Source: an uncultured Eubacterium sp. (GTDB lineage Bacteria > Bacillota > Clostridia > Lachnospirales > Lachnospiraceae). From it: a stretch of 60,631 nt of DNA. The DNA lies in contig CAJUIL010000024.1 of NCBI GenBank assembly GCA_910586225.1, positions 1 through 60,631 of the forward strand, given 5' to 3'. Under the pieces are notes generated by a model that saw only the letters and a program-made list of their open reading frames with translations, did not search any database and was not told where the DNA came from. Below are positions 16,032 to 25,328 of the stretch, in pieces (the stretch's first letter is position 1; the number at the start of each line of letters is the position of its first letter). The translations under genes and the position numbers were made by a program.

Positions 16032-17968
16032 TGGCTGAAAAAGCGAAGCCGGTCCATGGACCGGGCGGACATGGAAGGCCAGGCAGAGGCGGGCGTCCGC
16101 GTGTAGAAAACCCTGGCAGGATTTTCCGGAGGCTGATGGCTTATGTAATGCGGGATTACGCGTTTGCGGTGGTCGTTGTAATGGCTTGTATTCTCTACAC
16201 AGCGTTTGCGACGGTGCAGGGGACGCTGTTCATGCAGGAATTGATTGACGTTTACATCGTACCGCTTTTAAAGAGCGATGCGCCGGACTTTGGAAATTTA
16301 AATCGTGCGATCTTGCGCGTCGCCTTATTTTACGGCCTTGCAGTAATCGCAAGCTATGCGCAGACGAAGATTATGATCTATGTCAGCCAAGGAACGCTGC
16401 GTCATTTGCGCGACGAGCTGTTTTCGCATATGGAAAAGCTGCCGATACGGTATTTTGACACCCATGCGCATGGGGATATTATGTCGGTATATACGAATGA
16501 TATCGATACGCTGCGCCAAATGATCAGCCAGAGTATCCCGCAGTTGTTTAACAGTGTGATTACGATCGTCAGTGTATTGGGCAGTATGATCTACCTAAGT
16601 ATTCCGCTGACGGGTCTGACGATTTTTATGGTCGCAGTCATGTTGTTTATGACAAAGCGGCTGGCGGGGCTAAGCAGCAGATACTTTCTGGCGCAGCAGC
16701 AGGATCTTGGTAAGGTAAACGGTTTTATTGAGGAAATGATGGAGGGGCAGAAGGTCGTTAAGGTATTCTGTCATGAGGAAGCTTCGATTCGTGATTTTAA
16801 GGAGCTGAATGATAAATTATTTGAAAGCGCTTACCAGGCAAACCGTTTTGCAAATGTTCTGATGCCAGTGGTCGCGCAGCTTGGCAATGTCAGCTATGTA
16901 TTGTGCGCGATCGTGGGCGGTATTTTGGCTATGAATGGAATAGGCGGCTTTACAGTCGGGATGCTGGCCAGTTTTTTGACGTTTAACCGCAGCTTCAACC
17001 AGCCGATCGGCCAGGTAAGTATGCAGCTGAACGCGGTGATCATGGCGATCGCGGGCGCAGAGCGCGTATTTAAGCTGCTGGATGAGCAGCAGGAAGCAGA
17101 CGAGGGGTATGTAACGCTCGTCAATGCAAAGAAGGAGAATGGCAAAATTGTGGAAGCGCCGGGCGGTGTACGTACCGGGCTTTGGGCGTGGAAGCATCCG
17201 CACCAGCAGGAGGGGACGGTAACCTATACGGAGCTGACGGGCGATGTCGTGTTTGATGATGTGGATTTTGGCTATGTGCCGGAAAAAATTGTGCTGCATA
17301 ACGTTGACCTGTATGCGACGCCGGGGCAGAAAATTGCGTTTGTCGGGTCTACCGGAGCCGGAAAGACGACGATCACAAATCTGATCAACCGGTTTTATGA
17401 TATTCAGGATGGCAAGATACGCTATGATGGTATTAATATCAATAAAATCAAAAAGGATGACTTAAGGCATTCCTTGGGGATTGTGCTGCAGGATACGCAT
17501 TTGTTTACCGCTACCGTGATGGAAAATATCCGATACGGCAAGCTGGATGCAACGGATGACGAGGTGATCGCGGCTGCGAAGCTGGCAAACGCGGACGGAT
17601 TTATCAGACATTTGCCGGACGGCTATCAGACAAAGCTGACAGGCGACGGCGCGAATCTCAGTCAGGGACAGCGTCAGCTTTTAGCGATAGCGCGTGCCGC
17701 GATTGCCGATCCTCCGGTGCTGATCTTGGATGAAGCGACCAGCTCGATTGATACAAGGACAGAAAAAATTGTGCAGGATGGCATGGATAAGCTGATGCGG
17801 GGAAGGACGACGTTTGTGATCGCGCACCGTCTGTCCACGGTACGCAATAGCGACTGCATTATCGTATTGGAGCAGGGACGCGTGATCGAGCGAGGCAATC
17901 ATGAAAAGCTGATAGAGGAACGCGGGAAATATTACCAGCTCTATACAGGAAATGCCGTATCCACATAA
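16031..17968 (+). CDS. Heterodimeric ABC exporter, catalytic subunit
   Basis: A 645-residue half transporter. A Gly/Arg/Pro-rich N-terminus of about 35 residues precedes six helices, and the ATPase domain has Walker A GSTGAGKTT (about residue 437-445) and intact Walker B LILDEATSSIDT. Its signature is LSQGQ rather than LSGGQ. With the upstream subunit this makes one proper ATP site (this Walker A/B with the partner signature) and one degenerate site. An insertion of about 60 residues (340-405) sits before the ATPase core, longer than usual. Confidence 0.92.
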   Translation: MAEKAKPVHGPGGHGRPGRGGRPRVENPGRIFRRLMAYVMRDYAFAVVVVMACILYTAFATVQGTLFMQELIDVYIVPLLKSDAPDFGNLNRAILRVALFYGLAVIASYAQTKIMIYVSQGTLRHLRDELFSHMEKLPIRYFDTHAHGDIMSVYTNDIDTLRQMISQSIPQLFNSVITIVSVLGSMIYLSIPLTGLTIFMVAVMLFMTKRLAGLSSRYFLAQQQDLGKVNGFIEEMMEGQKVVKVFCHEEASIRDFKELNDKLFESAYQANRFANVLMPVVAQLGNVSYVLCAIVGGILAMNGIGGFTVGMLASFLTFNRSFNQPIGQVSMQLNAVIMAIAGAERVFKLLDEQQEADEGYVTLVNAKKENGKIVEAPGGVRTGLWAWKHPHQQEGTVTYTELTGDVVFDDVDFGYVPEKIVLHNVDLYATPGQKIAFVGSTGAGKTTITNLINRFYDIQDGKIRYDGININKIKKDDLRHSLGIVLQDTHLFTATVMENIRYGKLDATDDEVIAAAKLANADGFIRHLPDGYQTKLTGDGANLSQGQRQLLAIARAAIADPPVLILDEATSSIDTRTEKIVQDGMDKLMRGRTTFVIAHRLSTVRNSDCIIVLEQGRVIERGNHEKLIEERGKYYQLYTGNAVST

Positions 17969-17998
17969 ATCGCAGGTGGAAGGAAAGGAGATGATCAT

Positions 17999-19912
17999 AT
18001 GTCAATGGAAGCATATCAGGCAGCCAATAAATCTGCGCAGAGAGCGTACCGTGCGGCGATGAACAGAGGCGAATATCCGTATTTGAGCGCGCTGGACGAT
18101 TTTTTGCCTTATGAGCGGATTGCCGGAGAAAAGTATATCGGGGTTGTGGAAATCCCGCTGCACCTTGTGGCAGGTACAAAGACCGCAGGCAGACAAAATT
18201 CGTTCGCAAACAATTTTATGCCGCTTTTAACCGATGAGACGGAATTTGCCTATAAATGGTCGGGACTGTATGATTCTCAGTTAAACGAGGGGATCCGCGA
18301 CCCGATCGTGGCTTATGAATATATGCACCGTTTTTATGTGATGGAGGGGAATAAGCGCGTCAGTGTTTTAAAGAGCCTGAATGCGGTCAAGATCAGTGCA
18401 AAGGTGACGCGGATCATTCCGAAAAAAACGGATGATCTGGAAAACCGTATTTATTATGAATTTATGGATTTTTATGACGACGCCAGAATTTATGATATTT
18501 GGTTTTCGAAAGAAGGCTCTTATGCGAAGCTGAGCGCGGCTTACGGATATGAGCCGGGACAGATGTGGAGTGAGGAAAGCCGCACCGCGCTGCGGAGTGA
18601 ATTTTTGAATTTCCGTAAAGCGTATAAGGCGAAGGGCGGGGATAAGATCCAGATTACGTCCGGCGACGCGTTTTTAGCGTATATTGAGATTTTCCCAGCG
18701 TGGCAGCTGCAGTCAGGAAGTGAGGATGAGATCAAGAGCAACCTGACGAAAATGTGGGAAGAATTTGTGACGCTTGGCAAGGGCGATTCCATGAAGATCG
18801 TACTGGAACCGCATCAAAAGGAAAAACCGACTTCAGGGCGGTCAATCTTAAATCGTATTTTAAGTGAGACGCCAAAGCAGTTGAAGATCGCGTTTATTTT
18901 TGAAAAATCGGTTGTTAATTCGGCTTGGAATTATGCGCATGAAATGGGGCGGATGCATTTGGAGAATGTATTTGGCGATCGGATCGTGACTTCTATTTAT
19001 GAGCACGCGGAGTTTACCAATAATTCGGAGGATATTATTGAAGCGGCGATCGAGGACGGCAACCAGATTATTTTTACTGTCCCGGCGCAGCTTGCAAGCG
19101 CCAGTGTAAAGGCTGCGGTCAAACATCCGGAGATCAAGATCTTAAACTGCTCTACCAACTCCAAATCTCAGTCCATCCGTACGTATAACTGCCGGATGTA
19201 TGAAAGCAAGTTCCTGCTGGGCGTTATCGCGGGATCGCTGTCTGAGACAAATGAGATCGGCTATATGGCGGATTATCCCATCTATAGCACGATCGCGAAT
19301 ATTAACGCATTTGCGCTTGGTGCGCAAATGGTCAATCCGCGTGTGAAGGTGCACCTGAGATGGGGCTGCATGAAGGAGCAGGCGGAGACGCAATGGCCGC
19401 AGGACGTTCATATTATTTTTGACAAGGACTGGATCAATCCGAAATATCCAACGAGAAAATACGGCTTGTACCGTCAGCTTGCAGACGGAGAGGTTGAGAA
19501 TATCGCTACTTCGATCTGTCACTGGGGCAAGGTGTATGAGCTGATCATCCGAAGTATTATGGAAAAGACATGGAAGGATGAGGTGGAAAAGAATAAAAAC
19601 CGCGCGCTGAATTATTGGTGGGGCATTTCATCCGGTGTACTTGAGATCGTATGCTCCCAGAAATTGCCGTATGGCACAAAGGTGCTGGTTGACCTTCTGA
19701 CAGAGTTGATCCGGCGCAGAGAGTTTAGCCCGTTCCAGATTACCTGGACCAAACAGGACGGATCCGTGACAAACCAGGCCGGGCACCGTCTGGAACCGGA
19801 AGAAATCTTTCGTATGAATTATCTGGCTAGTAATGTAGAGGGAGGGATTCCTGCATTGAGTGAGATCAAGGATGAGGTGAAAGAGTTTGTCCGGCTGCAG
19901 GGTGGGCTCTGA
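17999..19912 (+). CDS. ParB-like/BMP (PnrA-like) fusion protein
   Basis: A 637-residue protein with no signal peptide or membrane helix, so it should be cytoplasmic. The N-terminal part (about 1-140) has a ParB/sulfiredoxin-like stretch with YVMEGNKRVSVLKSL at 113-127. After a helical middle, residues about 293-560 form a basic membrane protein (BMP/PnrA) domain, the fold that binds purine nucleosides in lipoprotein receptors. AAAGGAG precedes the ATG. It is 30 bases after the ABC exporter and overlaps the metallophosphoesterase by one base. Function is unknown; an intracellular nucleoside sensor is a guess. Confidence 0.75.
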   Translation: MSMEAYQAANKSAQRAYRAAMNRGEYPYLSALDDFLPYERIAGEKYIGVVEIPLHLVAGTKTAGRQNSFANNFMPLLTDETEFAYKWSGLYDSQLNEGIRDPIVAYEYMHRFYVMEGNKRVSVLKSLNAVKISAKVTRIIPKKTDDLENRIYYEFMDFYDDARIYDIWFSKEGSYAKLSAAYGYEPGQMWSEESRTALRSEFLNFRKAYKAKGGDKIQITSGDAFLAYIEIFPAWQLQSGSEDEIKSNLTKMWEEFVTLGKGDSMKIVLEPHQKEKPTSGRSILNRILSETPKQLKIAFIFEKSVVNSAWNYAHEMGRMHLENVFGDRIVTSIYEHAEFTNNSEDIIEAAIEDGNQIIFTVPAQLASASVKAAVKHPEIKILNCSTNSKSQSIRTYNCRMYESKFLLGVIAGSLSETNEIGYMADYPIYSTIANINAFALGAQMVNPRVKVHLRWGCMKEQAETQWPQDVHIIFDKDWINPKYPTRKYGLYRQLADGEVENIATSICHWGKVYELIIRSIMEKTWKDEVEKNKNRALNYWWGISSGVLEIVCSQKLPYGTKVLVDLLTELIRRREFSPFQITWTKQDGSVTNQAGHRLEPEEIFRMNYLASNVEGGIPALSEIKDEVKEFVRLQGGL

Positions 19913-20511
19913 TGAGGGTCTTAGTGCTGGCGGATGTGGAGTGCAAAGCATTATGGGATTTTTACCGCAGGGAGGAGCTGGAGGGGGTTGAACTGATCCT
20001 CTCCTGCGGGGACCTGAATGCGGAGTATTTATCGTTTCTGGCTACGATGGCATCGGTTCCGGTATTGTATGTGCATGGGAACCATGATGCAAAATATAAG
20101 GTCCGGGGGCCAGAGGGCTGCATCTGCATCGACGATACGATTTATAATTATAAGGGACTGCGAATACTGGGTCTGGGCGGTTCGATGCGCTACAAGGACG
20201 ACGATTGGCAGTTTACGGAGTCTGAAATGTGCGCAAGGGTGAAGAAAATGCGTTTTCCGATCTGGCGCAGCAAAGGGTTTGATATTCTTTTGACCCATGC
20301 GCCTGCAAAGGGGCTGCACGATGGCGAGGATCTGCCGCACTTTGGATTCCAAGTGTTTAATGACCTGATGGACAAGTATCAGCCAGGTTTTTTTATTCAT
20401 GGTCATGTGCATATGAATTATGGAAGGGATCATGTGCGTGAGGATGAGCGCGGGAAAACAAGGGTCATTAATGCGTTTGAGCGGTATATCTTTGAGATAC
20501 CGGAAAATTAA
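19912..20511 (+). CDS. Calcineurin-like metallophosphoesterase
   Basis: A 199-residue phosphoesterase. The di-metal motifs are GDLN (about 33-36), GNHD (about 56-59), LLTHAP and GHVH (about 163-166). The usual first motif Asp-x-His appears here as LADVEC, Asp8 with Glu10 in the His place. The start codon overlaps the stop of the ParB-like/BMP gene (TGATG), so the two products are coupled and may share a nucleotide or phosphodiester ligand. The substrate is not known. Confidence 0.85.
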   Translation: MRVLVLADVECKALWDFYRREELEGVELILSCGDLNAEYLSFLATMASVPVLYVHGNHDAKYKVRGPEGCICIDDTIYNYKGLRILGLGGSMRYKDDDWQFTESEMCARVKKMRFPIWRSKGFDILLTHAPAKGLHDGEDLPHFGFQVFNDLMDKYQPGFFIHGHVHMNYGRDHVREDERGKTRVINAFERYIFEIPEN

Positions 20512-20573
20512 GCAGATAAATAAGCATAAGGGAATGAAGTGGTAAACCGTTATTGTTCCTGTTGCTAATACAA

Positions 20574-20608
20574 CAAAAAAAGCTCTGAGAAATATATTTC
20601 TCAGAGCT
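20574..20608 (-). terminator. Terminator of the toxin-antitoxin unit
   Basis: A perfect 28-base palindrome at 20581-20608 (AGCTCTGAGAAATA and its complement) followed on the minus strand by a run of seven T. It closes the minus-strand toxin-antitoxin transcript and might also stop the plus-strand metallophosphoesterase transcript. Confidence 0.82.
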
Positions 20609-20665
20609 CCGTTATTAGAAGCTGTTTTCTCCAAGAATCGATTAGTTGAATTCAAAAAGGAAAGC

Positions 20666-20976
20666 TTATTTCAATAAACGCTCATAATCCATCTTAGCAT
20701 AAACCGCTCTGGCAATCGTAACAAGTTTCTTTTCCTCATCTACCCAGTAAAAAGAATATAATTCTGCACCAGTAACTTCCGATACTCATGTTTTAGCGGC
20801 CTAATCGGTGTGTAGGCGGGATAGGAATACGGAAATTTCACCAATTTATTTACCGCCTCAATCATTTCCTCCGACAGCCGATCCGCCGCCATCGGATTAC
20901 TCAACTCAAAACTAATATACTCTGCAATTTCTACCATGTCTCGGAGAGCAATAGGCAAATACTCTACTTTATACAC
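20666..20976 (-). pseudogene. ParE/RelE-type toxin, frameshifted
   Basis: A ribosome or gyrase-targeting toxin of the ParE/RelE superfamily. It starts at GTG 20976 with GGAGGG in the antitoxin end. After residue 76 (QNYILF) the frame hits TAG at 20740. Adding one T in the run at 20749-20753 restores the expected end (YWVDEEKKLVTIARAVYAK...ERLLK) to TAA at 20666, giving about 103 residues, normal for the family. So one base was lost in a homopolymer, or it is a sequencing error. The truncated form lacks the C-terminal strand and should be inactive. Confidence 0.85.
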
Positions 20977-20977
20977 C

Positions 20978-21247
20978 CTATTTCCCTCCGATGGCGGCTT
21001 TCATCGCTTGCAATACTTCTTTTGACGAATAGCGTTTATCTGTCATTTCTGCTTCCCGTTCTGCTTCTTGCAGCTTAAAGTAAACCTCACTTTCAAACTG
21101 CAAATTAGCAAACGCTTCCATACTCATAACAACCATATCGCCATACCCATTTTTTGTTAAAAATACAGGCTGTGCCGTTTCATGGACAACTTTTGATATG
21201 TCTGCAAAATTATTTCTCAAGTCTGAAACAGGTCTAATCATATTCAT
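20978..21247 (-). CDS. Phd/YefM-family antitoxin
   Basis: An 89-residue antitoxin. The N-terminus (IRPVSDLRNNFADISKVV) matches the Phd/YefM DNA-binding fold, and the acidic C-terminal helix (QEAEREAEMTDKRYSSKE) is the toxin-binding part. AAGGAGGTTGAT before ATG 21247 sets the start, although the frame is open further upstream. It precedes the toxin with one base between them. It should bind its own promoter. Because the toxin is frameshifted, it may now be an orphan antitoxin. Confidence 0.9.
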   Translation of the reverse strand: MNMIRPVSDLRNNFADISKVVHETAQPVFLTKNGYGDMVVMSMEAFANLQFESEVYFKLQEAEREAEMTDKRYSSKEVLQAMKAAIGGK

Positions 21248-21437
21248 ATTATCAACCTCCTTGTTCTCAATTTTAGCATAATTATGATAAATATGCAAGC
21301 TCAATGCTATTTTTCGCTGCTTATACTTTTTCTTTTTTTGTCCCAAAACGGGTTTTAGGTGTATAAACGAAGTCAGAATGCAAATACTTGGAAAGTAACA
21401 GATTATAATTTATATTTGCTTAAAGGAATGACAGCTT

Positions 21438-23078
21438 ATGAATAAACAGGGAGTTGGACAAAAAGCTTCCGGACCGGCATCCAGCCAGACACACAAGGGG
21501 CAGGGCGCGTCAGGCCATCCGGTGCATCAGGCGAAGGTGAACCAGCAGGAGAAGCTGACGACACAAGAGCAGGTGCATCCGATTTCGGTTCATGTGAGTG
21601 AAAATAAAACGGCGCTGCAGGAAATGCTTGGCAACAGCGCGGATATTAAAATGCGGGAGATGATACTGGGGCGGGACCGGGTGCGCTGTTTGGCGGCTTA
21701 TATTGAGATCACGGCCGGGTCGCTGGCGTTTGAAAACTCGTTGGTTGGCCGGCTGTTAAATGATCTGGCGCAGCTGCCTGCGGATCAGATTTATGAGTCG
21801 CTGGCGGACAACGGGCAGGGGCTTTGTGATGTCACGCCGTTTGCGTATCTGGAGGATGCGGTACAGCTGGGGATGCTGACCGGAGATGTTATTTTATTTA
21901 TCGATGGATTTGCAAGCGCGCTGAAAATACCGGATAAAGGCTATCCGAATATGGGCGTGACCAAGCCGGATTCTGAAAAGGTGATACGTGGTTCGCAGGA
22001 AGGGTTTGCGGATTCGGTCAAGGTGAATACGGCGTTGATCCGAAAAAGGGTCCGCTCATCCAGACTGCGCGTGAAGGAGGTAAGGGCCGGGCTGTATTCG
22101 CATACGAATATCGATCTGGTATATATGGAAGGTCTGGTGTATCCGAATCTTTTGGACGAGATCGAGCGGCGGTTGGATTCGTTTCTGATCGACAATGTTC
22201 CGGACAGCGGTACGCTGGAGCAGCTGACGGAGGATGAGTGGTATTCGCCGTTTCCGCAGTTCCAGACGACGCAGCGGCCTGACCGTGCGGCGATTGCGCT
22301 TATGGAGGGGCGGGTTGTGCTGCTGTGCGATAATTCGCCGACGGCCCTGATCCTGCCGACGGATGTAAACTCGATGCTTAAGACGAGTGACGATTATTAT
22401 AACCGGTTTGAAATTACTACGCTGGAGCGATTTATCCGGTATGCGTCAGCGGTTATGGCGCTGGCGCTTCCGGCATTTTATCTGGCGGTGACCAATTTCC
22501 ATACGCAGATACTTCCGACGTCGCTGCTTTTGTCATTTGCCGCGGCAAGGCAGGGCGTGCCGTTTCCGGCGGTTGTGGAGGTGCTTTTGATGGAGCTGTC
22601 GTTTGAGCTTTTGCGGGAAGCTGGCGTGCGCCTGCCGGGTGCGATGGGCAATACGATCGGGATTGTGGGCGGACTGATCATCGGGCAGGCAGCAGTCGAA
22701 GCGAATCTGGTCAGTCCGATTGTCGTTATTGTCGTTGCGTTTACAGCGCTCAGCTCGTTTGCGATCCCAAATGAAGAGCTGGCAACGTCGTTTCGGATCT
22801 TAAAGTTTTATATGATCGCAATGTCAGCGTGGCTGGGCTTGTTCGGATTCCTTGCGTCTGCGCTGAGCATCCTGATTCATCTGGCGAAGCTGCGCAGCTT
22901 TGGTATCCCGTATCTGATGCCTTATGTGGCGGCTGAGCTGAACGGCTATGAGGACGAGCGGGACAGCCTGATACGGTATCCGCTGTTTTCCATGCGCCGA
23001 CGGCCGATCTACGCGAGGCGGATGGAGCGGCTGCGGCTGACATTTGGAAAGAAAAAGAATCCGGGGAAGGAGCGGTAG
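21438..23078 (+). CDS. gerAA: Spore germination receptor subunit A (GerAA family)
   Basis: A 546-residue membrane subunit of a nutrient germinant receptor in the inner spore membrane. A long soluble N-terminus (about 1-330) opens with a Gln/His/Lys-rich stretch, then holds the two GerA soluble subdomains. The membrane part (about 335-505) includes GVRLPGAMGNTIGIVGGLIIG and PNEELATSFRILKFYM, typical of GerAA. It heads the A-B-C operon. A forespore promoter is expected; none was certain upstream. Confidence 0.94.
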   Translation: MNKQGVGQKASGPASSQTHKGQGASGHPVHQAKVNQQEKLTTQEQVHPISVHVSENKTALQEMLGNSADIKMREMILGRDRVRCLAAYIEITAGSLAFENSLVGRLLNDLAQLPADQIYESLADNGQGLCDVTPFAYLEDAVQLGMLTGDVILFIDGFASALKIPDKGYPNMGVTKPDSEKVIRGSQEGFADSVKVNTALIRKRVRSSRLRVKEVRAGLYSHTNIDLVYMEGLVYPNLLDEIERRLDSFLIDNVPDSGTLEQLTEDEWYSPFPQFQTTQRPDRAAIALMEGRVVLLCDNSPTALILPTDVNSMLKTSDDYYNRFEITTLERFIRYASAVMALALPAFYLAVTNFHTQILPTSLLLSFAAARQGVPFPAVVEVLLMELSFELLREAGVRLPGAMGNTIGIVGGLIIGQAAVEANLVSPIVVIVVAFTALSSFAIPNEELATSFRILKFYMIAMSAWLGLFGFLASALSILIHLAKLRSFGIPYLMPYVAAELNGYEDERDSLIRYPLFSMRRRPIYARRMERLRLTFGKKKNPGKER

Positions 23079-23079
23079 C

Positions 23080-24240
23080 GTGTTTTCCAGTAATGATAAA
23101 ATATCGCCACGGCAGATAAAACGGCTGCTGGTATTTGAACTGTTCGGAGCGGCTTCGCTGCTGCTGCCGCCTTGTCTTGCAAAGTCCGGGAATGGGATTG
23201 GGATCTGGAGTATTCTGGCGGCAACAGCGTTTGCCGTACTTTATTTGTGCCTGATGCAGATTTGCGTCAGCCGTATGGTGTCAGATTATTTGGACTATCT
23301 GAAATCTGGCTGGGGAAGCTTTTTATCGAGGCTGCTTTATTTGTGTTATGCGCTGCTTAGCCTGTTTACGTGCGCATGGGCGTCCAAGGTCTTGTCGGAG
23401 CTGGTATGCGACAGCCTGCTGGACAGACGGGAGTTTGCGGCTGCGCTGTTTGTTATTTTGGTGCTTGCGTATTATGGGGCATCTGCGGGAATAGAAGCAA
23501 GAGCCAGAGTTTATGAAATACTGTTCTGGGTGCTGGTGCTGCCGCTTTTGATCATGCTGCTGCTCTGTGTCAGGCAGGTGCAGGTGATGCAGTGGTTTCC
23601 TCTGCTGGGCTCTTTGGACGCGATCAGCTGGAGCTGGTTTTGGAGCGGGACATGGCAATGCTTTGCGGCATTTTTGCCGCTGACGTTCCTGCTGTTTTTA
23701 ACCCCGCATATCGGGGACCGGAGAAAATCCGCCCGTGCGTCGGTATGTGCGGTACTGCTCAGCGGCCTGTCACTCGCAGTCATTTATCTTATTTTACTTG
23801 GTATTTTTGGGAGCGGGGCGCTGGCAAAGGAGGAGTATCCGGTGATTACGCTGATGGGAATGGTTAAAATACCGGGTGACTTTTTGAAACGTCTGGATGC
23901 GGTGATGGTCGGCGGGTGGTTTTTCACACTGTATGCGTTGATTGGGACCACGCTGTTTTATGGCGTCGTGATTGCACGCAGGGCGCTGACAAGCTGGCAG
24001 GCCGGCGGAGCTAAGGACGAGGAGGGCAGGAAGGAAAGGCGCAGCGCGAATATTTGGTTTTTTGCTGCTGCGGTCATTTCCTATGGGCTTGCGTATTTGT
24101 TTCATTTATGGCCGCAGGTGCAGGTGTTGGCAGCGAAGGTGTATTATTTGGCAGGCGTACCGTTTGTTGTTATCGTTCCGGTGCTTTCGCTATTGCTATG
24201 CAAAGCGCCGCTTCAGGAGGACGTGGTCAAAAAAGTGTGA
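23080..24240 (+). CDS. gerAB: Spore germination receptor subunit B (GerAB family)
   Basis: A 386-residue integral membrane protein with about ten helices, of the APC-like GerAB/spore permease family, which contributes to germinant recognition. The frame is open upstream, but GGGGAAGGAG before GTG 23080, one base after the gerAA stop, sets the start. Helix order and length fit the family. It is followed 23 bases later by gerAC. Confidence 0.93.
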   Translation: MFSSNDKISPRQIKRLLVFELFGAASLLLPPCLAKSGNGIGIWSILAATAFAVLYLCLMQICVSRMVSDYLDYLKSGWGSFLSRLLYLCYALLSLFTCAWASKVLSELVCDSLLDRREFAAALFVILVLAYYGASAGIEARARVYEILFWVLVLPLLIMLLLCVRQVQVMQWFPLLGSLDAISWSWFWSGTWQCFAAFLPLTFLLFLTPHIGDRRKSARASVCAVLLSGLSLAVIYLILLGIFGSGALAKEEYPVITLMGMVKIPGDFLKRLDAVMVGGWFFTLYALIGTTLFYGVVIARRALTSWQAGGAKDEEGRKERRSANIWFFAAAVISYGLAYLFHLWPQVQVLAAKVYYLAGVPFVVIVPVLSLLLCKAPLQEDVVKKV

Positions 24241-24263
24241 TGGCAGAGGAAGGAGCTTAGGAT

Positions 24264-25328
24264 ATGTGGGAGCACAGATTAAAGAAAATATGCGGGGCCG
24301 TATGCTTGGCTGCTTTAGCTTTGCTTTTGAGCGGCTGTGCAGGGACGGAACTGGAGAACAAGACATTTCCGCTGGCAGTTATCATCGCGCAGGAGGAGGG
24401 ACGCCATACAGTATGCTATCTTGCCCAGCAGCTATCGGAGGTGGCGAACGAGCGTGCTGACGGCGGTAATATGACAGCAGCGGATGCTTCGGGCAGTACG
24501 TATTACGAAACGCATCAGTCGTTTGAGAAAAACAACCGCTGCCGTCTGGATATGACGCATACCAAGGCGGTTATTTTTCAAAAGGGCTTTCTGGAAAGCC
24601 CGGAGTTTCCGGTATTTCTGGATACGGTGCGCAGCGAGAATACTTACGCCAGAAATACGCTGGTCTATATTTCCGACAGCAGTATGGAAGAAATGGCAGA
24701 GCTGAACAACACGCTGGAGGTGCCGCTTGGAAGCTATCTGGAGCAGATGACAGAAAATGAGCAGGAAGTAAACGAACAGGCATTCGTAACGCTTGGAGCG
24801 CTGCTAAACGAACAGGCAAACGCCAGCCGTACGCTTTTGATCCCCGTACTAAAGGAAAACCGCGGCCTGCCGGAAATCCAGTCGTATGAGGTGCTGCAGG
24901 GCTTTGAGGCAAAAGGAAGGGTTGGTGTAAAGGAAGCGCAGATCTATTACCTTTTGGCAGGGCAGATGAAACAGATGGATGTTTTTTTGGACCAAAGAGA
25001 GCAGGTGCGGCTGCGTAAACTGAAATGCAGACGGGAGTTTTATATGGAAAACGGGAAGGTAACGCAGCGGCTGATCCTGACGGCAGATGCGCAGAGGATT
25101 ACGGGAAACGCGAAGCAGGAGCGGATTGAGACGATGCTGCGTAATAGGATAGAGGAAACTTGCCGTAGTGAGTTGGCGGAAAGAGGAGTTGATCTTACGG
25201 ATAGCAGCCGTTGGCTGGCGATGTGTGCACCGGAGGTATATGCGGAGTATGGGAGGAAGGTGAGGGAGTATTGGGGGGAGTTGGAGGTTGAAGGGGAGGT
25301 TTTGGTGAGGGGTGAGGACGCCGGATGA
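24264..25328 (+). CDS. gerAC: Spore germination receptor lipoprotein C (GerAC family)
   Basis: A 354-residue lipoprotein, the third part of the germinant receptor. The signal peptide ends in LLSGC with lipidated Cys25. It is somewhat short for GerAC (often 370-400). Its final codons and TGA lie inside the left arm of the inverted-repeat structure at 25317-25520, so the C-terminus could have been reshaped by that element. GGAAGGAG precedes ATG. Confidence 0.92.
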   Translation: MWEHRLKKICGAVCLAALALLLSGCAGTELENKTFPLAVIIAQEEGRHTVCYLAQQLSEVANERADGGNMTAADASGSTYYETHQSFEKNNRCRLDMTHTKAVIFQKGFLESPEFPVFLDTVRSENTYARNTLVYISDSSMEEMAELNNTLEVPLGSYLEQMTENEQEVNEQAFVTLGALLNEQANASRTLLIPVLKENRGLPEIQSYEVLQGFEAKGRVGVKEAQIYYLLAGQMKQMDVFLDQREQVRLRKLKCRREFYMENGKVTQRLILTADAQRITGNAKQERIETMLRNRIEETCRSELAERGVDLTDSSRWLAMCAPEVYAEYGRKVREYWGELEVEGEVLVRGEDAG

